From assembly GCF_032104385.1 (NCBI RefSeq), contig NZ_DAMCHJ010000023.1:1-26574 (forward strand): DNA of 26,574 nucleotides, given 5' to 3'. Numbering within the stretch: position 1 is the stretch's first letter; each line of letters begins with the position of its first letter. Origin of the DNA: Tissierella sp032104385. GTDB taxonomy: Bacteria; Bacillota; Clostridia; Tissierellales; Tissierellaceae. The notes beneath the pieces were generated by a model. That model ran no database searches. It had not been told where the DNA came from and saw only the letters and a program-made list of their open reading frames with translations. The translations under genes and the position numbers were made by a program. Below are positions 7,553 through 15,905 of the stretch, one piece after another.

Positions 7553-8449
7553 TTAGAAATAGTTTAATATAAGATCATATACAAATCCTACAGCATCCAT
7601 ATTATCTAAATGATATTTTTTTGTAGACATTTCTACATCCCAATAGATAGGTTCTTTAAAATTTCTATAAACTAAAAAATCATTAGATACTGCAAGAGAA
7701 TCATAAAATATCTTAGGTAATATGGTTATTAAGTCACTATTATTAGTAGATTTAATTAAAAATTCATGAGATGCTGCTGATATTACTATATTTGATTTTA
7801 CATTTTTATTTTCAAGTTTTTTCTTAACAAGAGAATGAGTAAAATACTTATCACTAGGTAGTGATAGTTTGACTGAGTTTAAATCCTCCCAGTCAAGGTA
7901 TTCTATTTCTGTCAGTGGATTTTTAATATCCATTATGGCAACAAAAGCTTCTGATGCGATGACTTTTTTTTGAACATTGTTACTGGATATATGATTATCA
8001 GCTATAGAAATTAATATATCAACTTCAGAATTTAGAAATTTCTTATTAAGTTGAGTTGCACTATTCTCTATAATTTCAAATAGAATATTTGGGTTTTCTA
8101 TTATGAATTTAGTTATTATATCTGTAAATAATACTTCTAGAATCATAGAAGGAACACCAAATTTAACATTCCCAACTATATTTTTAGAAATTTGTTTTAT
8201 AGCTTTATTCATTTCATTATGAGTAGAAATAATAGTATTAGCATATTTTATTAATATTTCTCCAGCAGGTGTTAATCCTACAAGCCTTCCTTTACGTCTT
8301 TCAAATAAATCTATTCCTACTTGGTTTTCAAATGTTGTAATCATCTTACTTAAAGCAGGCTGAGAGACCAATAGTAGTTCGGATGATTTAGTTAGATTAA
8401 AATCAGATTTTACTATTGTTAACATATATTCTAGTTGCCTAATTTCCAT
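7553..8449 (-). CDS. LysR-type transcriptional regulator
   Basis: A 298-residue LysR family protein of normal length. The N-terminal winged helix-turn-helix covers about residues 1-60: MEIRQLEYMLTIVKSDFN, then LTKSSELLLVSQPALSKMI as recognition region and GIDLFERRKGRLVGLTPAG as the wing. The rest is the two-lobe effector-binding domain (SVRLSLPSD-like segment near 190). I start at ATG 8449, which has TAGGAG nine bases upstream; a TTG three codons earlier would sit directly on the ribosome site. It is transcribed divergently from the CoA-transferase operon across 234 bases that contain a palindrome. By the usual habit of LysR regulators, it likely controls that operon in response to the operon's substrate or a CoA derivative and represses its own gene. 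The ligand is unknown. Confidence 0.9.
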   Translation of the reverse strand: MEIRQLEYMLTIVKSDFNLTKSSELLLVSQPALSKMITTFENQVGIDLFERRKGRLVGLTPAGEILIKYANTIISTHNEMNKAIKQISKNIVGNVKFGVPSMILEVLFTDIITKFIIENPNILFEIIENSATQLNKKFLNSEVDILISIADNHISSNNVQKKVIASEAFVAIMDIKNPLTEIEYLDWEDLNSVKLSLPSDKYFTHSLVKKKLENKNVKSNIVISAASHEFLIKSTNNSDLITILPKIFYDSLAVSNDFLVYRNFKEPIYWDVEMSTKKYHLDNMDAVGFVYDLILNYF

Positions 8450-8513
8450 AAGATTCAACTCCTAAAATAAAAAATATATAACAAAAAAGAATGTATAAGT
8501 TAAGAAAATAACT

Positions 8514-8538
8514 ATAGTATAACCTAAAGTTATACTAT
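8514..8538. promoter_or_regulatory. Probable LysR operator palindrome
   Basis: ATAGTATAAC-CTAAA-GTTATACTAT is a perfect 10+10 bp inverted repeat with a 5-base spacer. It contains the T-N11-A geometry of LysR boxes. It lies in the divergent region, about 65 bases before the lysR start and 145 before the CoA-transferase start. Position and symmetry make it the best candidate recognition site for the adjacent regulator. Confidence 0.65.
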
Positions 8539-8604
8539 GAATAAAAAACAAGTATTAGTATTAACAATATTTACTAAGTATATTAATGGTAACACACAAA
8601 TTAA

Positions 8605-8620
8605 ATTTTGTGAACAAAAT
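8605..8620. promoter_or_regulatory. Short inverted repeat upstream of the CoA-transferase operon
   Basis: ATTTTGT-GA-ACAAAAT is a perfect 7+7 bp repeat about 65 bases before the operon start codon, in the zone where the promoter should lie. It could be an activation site or a second operator. It does not fit the Rex or CcpA consensus that I know. Chance is possible in AT-rich DNA. Confidence 0.25.
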
Positions 8621-8683
8621 ACATAAGAAAATTCTTAGACAAAATAATATTAAATTAACTATTAAAAATAGGAGGATAAATTC

Positions 8684-9352
8684 ATGACTAAAGGAAGAGA
8701 TAAAGTAGTAAGCCTTGAAGAAGCTATGAAGTATGTAAATACTGGAGACACTATAATGGTTGGTGGATTTGCAGGAACATCAAATCCTGTAAGATTGATT
8801 CATGGAATAGTAGACAAAGGTGTAAAAAATTTAACTTTAATTTGCAATGATACAGGTCTAGATGAATCAAATGTAGGCGCACTGATCTTAGCTAAAGCAG
8901 TTAAGAAAGCAATAGTTTCACATATTGGAACAAATCCAGAAACAGGAAGACAACTTAGAGACGGTGAAATAGAAGTAGAATTTGTACCACAGGGAACATT
9001 AGTAGAGAGAATTAGATGTGGAGGTTTTGGTTTAGGTGGAGTATTGACACCTACAGGTGTAGGTACAAATTTAGAAAAAGGAAAAGAAAAAATAGAAGTA
9101 GATGGAAGAGAGTATTTATTAGAAACACCACTAAAAGCAGATGTGACGATATTAAGGGCAAAAAAAGCAGATAGAATGGGAAATCTAATTTATCATGGAA
9201 CAAATAAAGCACATGGACCTATGATGGCGATAGCAGGAAAAATTACTATTGTACAAGCAGATGAGATAGTGGAAATCGGAGAATTGGATCCAAATATGAT
9301 AGAAACACCATCTATATTTATAGATTATATTGTAAAGGGAGGAAACAACTAA
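8684..9352 (+). CDS. ctfA: Acetate/acetoacetate CoA-transferase, alpha subunit
   Basis: Alpha subunit of a two-subunit family I CoA transferase of the CtfA/AtoD type, which moves CoA from a donor such as acetyl- or butyryl-CoA to a short 3-oxoacid. The 222 residues are the family's normal size. Near the start is MVGGFAGTSNPVRLI, in the middle GGFGLGGVLTPTGVGT, and later the P-KADV-I-R-KADRMGNL-Y stretch, all typical of alpha subunits. AGGAGGA precedes ATG by ten bases. Its stop overlaps the next start (TAATG), so alpha and beta are made in step. It is the first gene of a five-gene operon facing lysR. The exact acid is not shown by the sequence; acetoacetate is favoured by the thiolase downstream. 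Confidence 0.88.
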   Translation: MTKGRDKVVSLEEAMKYVNTGDTIMVGGFAGTSNPVRLIHGIVDKGVKNLTLICNDTGLDESNVGALILAKAVKKAIVSHIGTNPETGRQLRDGEIEVEFVPQGTLVERIRCGGFGLGGVLTPTGVGTNLEKGKEKIEVDGREYLLETPLKADVTILRAKKADRMGNLIYHGTNKAHGPMMAIAGKITIVQADEIVEIGELDPNMIETPSIFIDYIVKGGNN

Positions 9353-10038
9353 TGGCTATTGAAGAAAAAATGTTAGATATGAGTGTTTTAAGAAATATAA
9401 TTGCAAAAAATATTGCAGCAAGATTAGAAAAAGGTAGTCTTGTAAACTTAGGAGTAGGAATACCCACTTTAGTAGCTAACTATGTTACAGAAGAACAAGA
9501 AATTATTTTGCAAGCAGAAAATGGATTAGTTGGAACAGCAGGAGATGCTTCTGTAGGGGATGAAGGATATGATCCAGATATAATAAGTTCATCAGGATAT
9601 CCAACACATATAATTAAAGGAGCTTCATTTTTTGATAGTTCTTTATCTTTTGGTATTATTCGTGGAGGACATGTAGACGTAACAGTATTAGGTACTATGG
9701 AAGTAGATGAAAAAGGAAATATTGCAAATTATGAAATTCCAGGAAAATTGGTAACAGGAATGGGAGGAGCAATGGACCTTTGTGTTGGAGCAAAGAAGGT
9801 TATCGTTGCAACTTATCATACAAATAAAGGAAGAGCAAAACTAATAAAAAATTGTACAATACCTTTAACTGCACCAAGAGTTGTAGATATGGTTGTTACA
9901 GAAAAGGCTGTAATAGAAATAACTAATGAAGGATTTTTATTAACTGCGTATAATCCAATGTTTACAATTGAAGATATATTAGAAGGAATAGATGCAGAAG
10001 TTAAAATTAGCGAAGATTTAGTAGAAATGATTATTTAA
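9352..10038 (+). CDS. ctfB: Acetate/acetoacetate CoA-transferase, beta subunit
   Basis: Beta subunit of the same CoA transferase (CtfB/AtoA type), 228 residues. VNLGVGIPTLVANYV (about 31-45) is the usual N-terminal motif. ILQAENGLVG (52-61) carries the catalytic glutamate, here Glu56, which forms the glutamyl-CoA thioester. GASFFDSSLSFGIIRGGHVD and GKLVTGMGGAMDLC follow in the normal order. It starts within the stop codon of the alpha gene. Both subunits are complete and nothing suggests loss of activity. Confidence 0.9.
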   Translation: MAIEEKMLDMSVLRNIIAKNIAARLEKGSLVNLGVGIPTLVANYVTEEQEIILQAENGLVGTAGDASVGDEGYDPDIISSSGYPTHIIKGASFFDSSLSFGIIRGGHVDVTVLGTMEVDEKGNIANYEIPGKLVTGMGGAMDLCVGAKKVIVATYHTNKGRAKLIKNCTIPLTAPRVVDMVVTEKAVIEITNEGFLLTAYNPMFTIEDILEGIDAEVKISEDLVEMII

Positions 10039-10059
10039 TGAAAATTAAGGAGGGCCATT

Positions 10060-11307
10060 ATGAAAAACAGAGAGAATATAGTTATTGTAGGAGCAGCAAG
10101 AACAGCTGTAGGAGCTTATTTAGGGGAACTTAAAACTGTGGCAGTGGAAGATTTAGGACAAATAGCTTTAGAAGGGGCAATAGTGAGGGCAGGAATAAAT
10201 AAAGAGGATATTGATGAAGTAATAGTAGGTCATGTAACAGGATCACAATCTACCAATAATTTAGGTAGAATAATAGGTATAAATACAGGACTTAGAAATG
10301 AATCTACGGGATTTACAGTAAATAGAATATGCGGTTCAGGATTACAATCGGCTATAAGTGCTGTACATGAATTATTATTAATGGATAGAGATTTTATAGC
10401 AGCAGGGGGAGCAGAATCTTTATCAAGGGCAGAATATTATCTTCCAACTAAGATTAGATGGACTGGATTAAAAATGGGAGATATAAAAATGATAGATTCA
10501 AACGATGAAGGTCATAGGACTGCATCTGGAAAACCGAATAAAGATATTAATCACATGGGAATTACAGCAGAAAATATAGTTGAAAAATATAATATATCGA
10601 GAGAAGAACAAGACAGATTTGCTTATGATAGTCAAATGAAAGCTAAAACAGCTATGGAATCAGGAAGATTAAATCAAGAAATAGTACCAGTAGAAATAAA
10701 AGATAGAAGAGGAAATATAACAATCGTAGATAAAGATGGGCATTTGAAGCCAGAAACTACTTTAGAAGCTTTAGCAAAACTTAGACCAGTTTTTAAACCA
10801 GAAAATGGTACAATTACAGCAGGGAATTCATCAGGATTAAATGATGGAGGAGCATTTGAAATATTTACTAAAGAGTCTATTGCAAAAGATAGAAAACTAG
10901 ATATTATGGCAAGAGTAGTAGATTATACAATTACAGGGTGTGACCCAAGGCTAATGGGACTTGGACCAGTTGAAGCAATTAAACAAGTATTAAACAAAAA
11001 CAATTTAGTAATAAATGATATTGATATAATTGAAATAAATGAAGCTTTTGCAGGACAAGTATTAGGTTGTCTACATGAAGAAAATTTGAATATACCTTTA
11101 GGATCAGAAATATATAATAGATTAAACCCAAATGGTGGAGCTGTGGCTTTAGGACATCCATTAGGGATGAGCGGAGCTAGAATAATTACATCTATTTGCT
11201 ATGAATTTAAAAATAACCCTGATAAAAGATATGCGGTAGCGTCTGCATGTATAGGTGGGGGACAAGGAATTGCAATTCTCTTAGAAAATGGTTGCTATTT
11301 ACAATAG
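10060..11307 (+). CDS. Thiolase (acetyl-CoA acetyltransferase / 3-ketoacyl-CoA thiolase)
   Basis: Thiolase of 415 residues, slightly longer than the usual 390 or so. It cleaves a 3-ketoacyl-CoA with free CoA to acetyl-CoA plus a shortened acyl-CoA, or runs in reverse. The nucleophile is Cys91 in NRICGSGLQSA. NEAFAGQV, the base His366 in GGAVALGHPLGMSGAR and Cys397 in ASACIGGGQG are all present, so it should be active. AGGAGG lies seven bases before ATG and the gene follows ctfB by 21 bases. In this operon it would split acetoacetyl-CoA made by the CoA transferase into two acetyl-CoA. The sequence does not tell degradative from biosynthetic use; the transporter downstream favours uptake and breakdown. 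Confidence 0.92.
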   Translation: MKNRENIVIVGAARTAVGAYLGELKTVAVEDLGQIALEGAIVRAGINKEDIDEVIVGHVTGSQSTNNLGRIIGINTGLRNESTGFTVNRICGSGLQSAISAVHELLLMDRDFIAAGGAESLSRAEYYLPTKIRWTGLKMGDIKMIDSNDEGHRTASGKPNKDINHMGITAENIVEKYNISREEQDRFAYDSQMKAKTAMESGRLNQEIVPVEIKDRRGNITIVDKDGHLKPETTLEALAKLRPVFKPENGTITAGNSSGLNDGGAFEIFTKESIAKDRKLDIMARVVDYTITGCDPRLMGLGPVEAIKQVLNKNNLVINDIDIIEINEAFAGQVLGCLHEENLNIPLGSEIYNRLNPNGGAVALGHPLGMSGARIITSICYEFKNNPDKRYAVASACIGGGQGIAILLENGCYLQ

Positions 11308-11308
11308 T

Positions 11309-12001
11309 ATGAAAAACAATGAAGATATTAGAAATAAGAAAATTTTATTTAGTGAATTGGCCTTGATAATGGGAATTTTTTTAAATGGGTTAGCAGTAGT
11401 GATTTATATAGAAAGCAATTTCGGAATTTCTACAATCTCATCAATACCTTTTATTATGAATAAAGTATTCCAAGGTATTAGTTTAGGAAATGCTACAATC
11501 ATATTTGAAATATTATTACTACTAATATTAACCTTAATAGTAGGAATGAAAAAGAGTTATATATATTCAATATTATTAGGGCTTTTATTTGGTATGATAA
11601 TAGATTTGTATAAATGGATATTTTCATTTATAAATATAGGAAAAGTAAACAATATATTTTTATATATAATAGCATTTGCTTGCTTATCTTTAGGGATAAG
11701 TCTAACTTTAAAAAGTAATTTAACCGCATTACCCTTTGATCTTTTTGTAAAGGACTTTAGTGAAAAGATGGACAAGCCAATAAAACGTGTAAAGACAGTA
11801 TTTGATATCACATGTGTTTTTATAGCAATAAGTGTTTCATTATTGTACTTTAAAGAAATAAGAGGAGTAGGTATAGGTACACTAATTTCAATGTTATTTA
11901 CTGGTAATATGATACAAATATTTTCTAATATACTAGAAAAACAATTCGTATTTACACCAATTAATAAAATTAAATATAACAAATCATGTAATAATAAATA
12001 G
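11309..12001 (+). CDS. YczE-like integral membrane protein
   Basis: About 230 residues with five to six membrane spans, e.g. ELALIMGIFLNGLAVVIYI at the start and IFLYIIAFACLSLGISLTL in the middle. The layout GISLTLKSNLTALPFDLFV resembles the YczE/YitT-type family, in which LG-G-P-D motifs follow a span. Function of the family is not known. I place the start at ATG 11309, one base after the thiolase stop, suggesting reinitiation. An in-frame ATG at 11288, overlapping the thiolase end by 20 bases, is an alternative; neither has a strong ribosome site. Being inside the operon suggests a role with substrate or product transport or regulation. Confidence 0.75.
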   Translation: MKNNEDIRNKKILFSELALIMGIFLNGLAVVIYIESNFGISTISSIPFIMNKVFQGISLGNATIIFEILLLLILTLIVGMKKSYIYSILLGLLFGMIIDLYKWIFSFINIGKVNNIFLYIIAFACLSLGISLTLKSNLTALPFDLFVKDFSEKMDKPIKRVKTVFDITCVFIAISVSLLYFKEIRGVGIGTLISMLFTGNMIQIFSNILEKQFVFTPINKIKYNKSCNNK

Positions 12002-12087
12002 ATTTAGTAAATTAATTTTTTGAGTCCAATAAACAATAAATACCTTGCAAGAATTTAAATAAAAAATATATTAGAAGGAGAATAAAG

Positions 12088-13554
12088 ATGAAGTCTCAAT
12101 CAATACGAATGGATAAAAGTCATTTATTTAAAATATTAGCTTGTTTTGCAGTATTTTTTGTATTCTGGGTAATTCCACCAGTTGCACCAATAACTTCTTC
12201 AGGTATGAAATTAATAGGTGTATTTATAGGGACAGTCTTGTTGTTATCAATAGTTGATACGTTGTGGCCAGTGTTTTTATCTTTTGCACTGATTTCCCTT
12301 ACAGGAATAATGACATTAAATGAAGTATTATCTTCATCTCTTGGAAATTGGATTATAACATTTGTAATAATGAGTTTTATATTAACAGAATCTTTAAATA
12401 GAGCAGGATTTACAAATAGGCTAGCAGCTTTTTACATGAGTCGAAAATTTGTAAGTAAAAGTCCTTGGGTTTTTACTTACGCTTTTATGGCACTGGGAAT
12501 GATAGTTGGAATGTTTATGGATCAGGTTCCAGCAACGGCTTTCTTTTTAGGATTTGCAAATAAAATACTTAAAGAATTAGGATATACTGGAAAAGATAGA
12601 TATGCAAATGTTTTAACTTTAGGAGTTGTATTTGCAATAAATATAGGTGGAGCGGCAACACCGATATCTCACTCTTTAACTCTTTTGGGAATGGGAATAT
12701 ATGAAACTACAACAGGTACTGCAATGAGCATGTTTGAATATATGCTTTACGGTCTTCCAGTTGCAATAGTATTATTTATAGGATTATGTATAGTAATAAA
12801 ATTATTGTTAAGACCAGATGTAGAGAAATTTGAAAATTTTGATATAAATAAAGTATTAGGTGAAATACAACCTATGGATTTAAGAGAAAAAATAACAGTA
12901 GTAGTTTTCTTTGGGACTGTTATTTTATGGATGTTACCAGGAGTATTATCTCTGTTTTTATCAAAAGATTCTTCTATATTAGTATTTTTAAGTAAATATT
13001 CAATTACTTTTTGGGCGCTTATTGCAGTTGTAATATTAGCAGTACTTCAAGTAGATAAAAACCCAGTTATAGATTTAAAAAACATAATAGAAGATGGATT
13101 TCCTTGGGGAATTATATTTTTTATATCAATAGGAGTAATATTAGGAAGTGCAATGTCACATCCAAGTGTAGGATTAAATGAGTTTATAACTCAAAATCTA
13201 GAGCCAGCTATTTCTCAAATACCAGAGTATGCAATAGTATTCATATTAGCTTTAGTTACCTGTGCTTTGACTAACTTTGCTTCTAATGTTACAACAATCA
13301 CAATAATGACTGGAGTAGCAATATCTTTAGCAATGAGTACAGGAATAGTTCATCCAGTAGCTATAGCAATGACAACTACTATGAATGGATCATTAGCATA
13401 TGTAATGCCTTCATCATTTGCACCAATAGCAATGTTACATGCAGATGAAAATAGTAATGGTTCAACAATAATTAAGTATGGCTTATTGTTTGTATTATTA
13501 TCTGCAATAATAACTACTTTTATTGGATATCCGTTAATTAAATTTATGATGTAA
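12088..13554 (+). CDS. DASS/SLC13-type carboxylate (anion) transporter
   Basis: 488 residues with about 11-12 membrane spans in two similar halves, the layout of divalent-anion:sodium symporters (SLC13/DASS). Typical stretches are MKLIGVFIGTVLLLSIVD early, NIGGAATPISHSLTLLG at the end of the first half (hairpin region with the first substrate/ion site), and TNFASNVTTITIMTGVAI with AYVMPSSFAPIAM in the second half (the second SN-T site). These imply cotransport of a carboxylate with sodium or protons. AGAAGGAG precedes ATG. It closes the operon and is followed by a strong terminator. It probably imports the acid used by the CoA transferase; the substrate is inferred, not shown. Confidence 0.82.
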   Translation: MKSQSIRMDKSHLFKILACFAVFFVFWVIPPVAPITSSGMKLIGVFIGTVLLLSIVDTLWPVFLSFALISLTGIMTLNEVLSSSLGNWIITFVIMSFILTESLNRAGFTNRLAAFYMSRKFVSKSPWVFTYAFMALGMIVGMFMDQVPATAFFLGFANKILKELGYTGKDRYANVLTLGVVFAINIGGAATPISHSLTLLGMGIYETTTGTAMSMFEYMLYGLPVAIVLFIGLCIVIKLLLRPDVEKFENFDINKVLGEIQPMDLREKITVVVFFGTVILWMLPGVLSLFLSKDSSILVFLSKYSITFWALIAVVILAVLQVDKNPVIDLKNIIEDGFPWGIIFFISIGVILGSAMSHPSVGLNEFITQNLEPAISQIPEYAIVFILALVTCALTNFASNVTTITIMTGVAISLAMSTGIVHPVAIAMTTTMNGSLAYVMPSSFAPIAMLHADENSNGSTIIKYGLLFVLLSAIITTFIGYPLIKFMM

Positions 13555-13566
13555 ATATGTTACTTC

Positions 13567-13605
13567 AAATGCTAGACATTTTCTTGGTCTAGCATTTATT
13601 TTATT
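13567..13605 (+). terminator. Intrinsic terminator of the CoA-transferase operon
   Basis: An 11-bp perfect stem (AAATGCTAGAC / GTCTAGCATTT) with a 9-base loop is followed by ATTTTATT. It begins 13 bases after the transporter stop codon and closes the operon. Confidence 0.85.
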
Positions 13606-13765
13606 GTTTGTGAATATCCCCTGCTCCACAGGTGGTTCTAAAGATATTCTACCGATGAAATAAAGTTTTTTCTCCCCTGTTTTTAGGGATCAAATATAGG
13701 GTGAAATGAGAAAATGGAAGGTAGATAAATTTACAAGACTATAAACAGGAAATGGGAGGATAATT

Positions 13766-14311
13766 ATGATAGGAGTATATTTTAGTGGAACAGGCAACTC
13801 AAAATATTGTATAGAAAAATTTTTACAGGAGTATGATACTACAGAAATGGCATTTTCTATTGAAGATAATGAATTGTTAAAGCAAATTGATAAACATAAA
13901 GATATTATTTTCAGTTGTCCTGTACAATACAGCAATATACCTAAGATACTAAAAGATTTTCTTGTTAATCATAAAGTCATGTGGAAAGATAAACGAGTTT
14001 TTGTTATTGCAACAATGGGATTCTTTAGTTGAGATGGGTCTGGTATATTAGATAGAGAACTCAAGAAATATGGCGCGACAATTATTGGCGGCTTATATAT
14101 AAAAATGCCAGATAGCATAGGTGATGAGAAGGTATTAAAAAGATCTTTAGAGGATAATAAAAAACTTATACTAGAAGCTGAGCAGAAAATAAGAAAAGCC
14201 GTAAGACAACTAAAAAGCGACAATCCACCAAAAGGAGGAATTGGAATTTTATATCATCTTGCAGGGCTTTTTGGACAAAGGTTACTTCCTTACAAAAAAG
14301 GAGGTTATATT
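13766..14311 (+). pseudogene. EFR1-like flavodoxin with in-frame TGA and missing ferredoxin part
   Basis: The frame begins with GVYFSGTGNSKYCIEKFL, the FMN-phosphate loop of flavodoxins. It continues with IIFSCPVQYSNIPKILKDF and VFVIATMGFFS, then meets TGA at 14030-14032. Read through, the same frame gives DGSGILDRELKKYGATIIG, then LYIKMPDSIGD and LYHLAGLFGQRLL. These are the next parts of EFR1 (flavodoxin plus ferredoxin) proteins, so one base change (probably GGA to TGA, since the family usually has Gly here) has split the gene. The ferredoxin C-terminus with its cysteine clusters is absent: after FGQRLL the frame enters unrelated sequence. GGGAGGA before ATG 13766 is intact. A shortened flavodoxin of 88 residues would lack most of the FMN site. 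Confidence 0.75.
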
Positions 14312-14452
14312 ATGAAAAGGTTGACTACTAGGATTATGAGTCTTATACTTATGCTATCAATAGTATCTAGCATGGGGACAACTAAAATATCTATTTACAT
14401 TAAAGATTCAAAGCGGTATGCAGAACAAGCTTACCGTGAGTCTATAAGATAG
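14312..14452 (+). CDS. Possible small secreted-protein start (46 residues)
   Basis: AAAGGAGG stands six bases before this ATG, a better ribosome site than many genes here. The product starts MKRLTTRIMSLILMLSIVSS, which looks like a signal peptide, and ends after only 46 residues at TAG. It is in the same frame as the broken flavodoxin, so it may be the stump of a secreted-protein gene joined to it by a deletion, or a small peptide gene. I do not recognise a family. Confidence 0.35.
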   Translation: MKRLTTRIMSLILMLSIVSSMGTTKISIYIKDSKRYAEQAYRESIR

Positions 14453-14556
14453 GGGAAGAACTATTGAATTATTTACTATAAATACTTCAAAACCCTATAT
14501 GAGGAAGGATTTTAAAAGAGTTTTTAATTTAATTGTTCTAAAAGAAGGTGATAAAT

Positions 14557-15681
14557 GTGAATATAAAGGCTGAGTTAAAACAAAATCTTAATGAAATACT
14601 GAAACAATATAAAACTAAAGATACAGTTTTATTTCAGTTAAAATATAAATATATGCTTCACATAAACTTAAGTGAGAAGTATCCGTATTTAGAAGATAAC
14701 AGTTTAAATGAAGATTATGTAAAAGAATGTACTGAAAAAGCAATGGAAGTATATAAAACTATGGAATTTAGCAATAATTTACTAATTGTTTATGACGATA
14801 TATATGGTATCCATGGTTTAAAGGAAAGGGAATTCATTGAAAGTATCTTAGAGAATATAACTCAACATGATAATTATAAATTAAAATGGAAATATCCTGA
14901 TGATGAAGATATCTATATATGTAATAGATATATATATCAAGTAGATGAGATAGATATTAAAAATCTGTTTAGAGAAATAGCGCTATCAGATATCGGAGGG
15001 AAATTAGATTTGGTTTCATCTATATTTATCATGGATATAGATAATGGATATATTTTTCATTTATATGATGATAGGGGACTTATTTTATATGCTAAAAAAG
15101 AGGAAGATTTAATAAGTCTGTGGGAAAAGTTTTATGATGATGTATTTACAGGTTGTGAAAATTTTAAAATAAATATAAAAGATTTGTATTGGATAAACAA
15201 GTCAAAGGATGATCCTAATGATTTATGTCTACATGGAGACATAGTAGTTATCATAGGAGAAGAAAAACTATCTTATACTGAAGCAACAGTAAGTGCATCA
15301 GCCCTTAGAATGTTAAAAACACTAACTGAAGATCATTTCCCAACAGAAGGTGAACAAATGATACCTTGTTGTGGACATACTATGATAGCCAATAAAACTT
15401 TAGATGAAGTAGACATAATTGGATGTAATAATGGCATAGATTGGACTGTTTTACATGATGATGGAATTATTAAATTAATAACTGAAAGGGGAAATGCTGT
15501 TTCTCTTTATTATCTTCAATATAAAAAGGAAGTTATGAGTTTTGCCAATATAGTAGAAAATTATTATAAGGAATCTACAATTAAAACTATGCCAGAAGAA
15601 GAGTTTGAAAGAAATGGGTATATAGCATTTTGGAATGAGTGGAATAGGAGAATGGGCTATAAGAAGAGATTTTGGAACTAA
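14557..15681 (+). CDS. DUF3885 domain protein with unknown C-terminal domain
   Basis: GTG 14557 is the likely start, since AGAAGGTGA lies just upstream; a GTG at 14548 would overlap that site. The 374-residue cytosolic, acidic protein has two parts. Residues 1 to about 195 resemble DUF3885: VSSIFIMDIDNGYIFHLYD, then DRGLILYAKKEEDLISLWE, is the conserved core. From about 205 on a second domain starts (LYWINKSKDDPNDLCLHGD) and holds a SYTEATVSASALRMLKTL helix, a CCGHTMIANK stretch, then NGIDWTVLHDDGIIKLIT and a FWNEWNRRMGYKKR end. I do not recognise this second half. DUF3885 proteins are small unknowns of Firmicutes, often among toxin-immunity-like genes; such a role here is only a guess from the setting. 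Confidence 0.7.
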   Translation: MNIKAELKQNLNEILKQYKTKDTVLFQLKYKYMLHINLSEKYPYLEDNSLNEDYVKECTEKAMEVYKTMEFSNNLLIVYDDIYGIHGLKEREFIESILENITQHDNYKLKWKYPDDEDIYICNRYIYQVDEIDIKNLFREIALSDIGGKLDLVSSIFIMDIDNGYIFHLYDDRGLILYAKKEEDLISLWEKFYDDVFTGCENFKINIKDLYWINKSKDDPNDLCLHGDIVVIIGEEKLSYTEATVSASALRMLKTLTEDHFPTEGEQMIPCCGHTMIANKTLDEVDIIGCNNGIDWTVLHDDGIIKLITERGNAVSLYYLQYKKEVMSFANIVENYYKESTIKTMPEEEFERNGYIAFWNEWNRRMGYKKRFWN

Positions 15682-15905
15682 TGGATTTATAGAGATAACA
15701 ATTGAATTATCAAAAGCAACTATACAATTTTGGAAATATTCTAAAAATATTAATGCACAAGTTTTTTAATCAAGAAGGAGAAGAACCATTAAAGGTGCCT
15801 TATTAAAGATATATGGTAGGTTACTTAAAATTCAGTTGACAAATATTAATATAGTATATTTCTATCAATATGAAAAATTATTTGGGATAAGATAGGTTAT
15901 TTAAA

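Noticed and set aside
8450..8458. TTG as start of lysR
   Set aside because: It directly touches the TAGGAG ribosome site; ATG at 8449 has proper spacing and gives the usual start.
8605..8620. Rex or CcpA binding site
   Set aside because: The repeat has a 2-base spacer and does not match either consensus.
11557..11982. Open frame of 141 codons on the minus strand
   Set aside because: It is the antisense of the YczE-like gene, has no ribosome site and gives no sensible protein.
14030..14032. TGA in the flavodoxin frame as a selenocysteine codon
   Set aside because: The family has Gly at this place rather than Cys, and I see no convincing SECIS-like hairpin just downstream. A GGA to TGA change is simpler.
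15836..15864. Promoter starting with TTGACA
   Set aside because: No acceptable -10 box at 16-18 bases; TATATT lies only 13 bases away.
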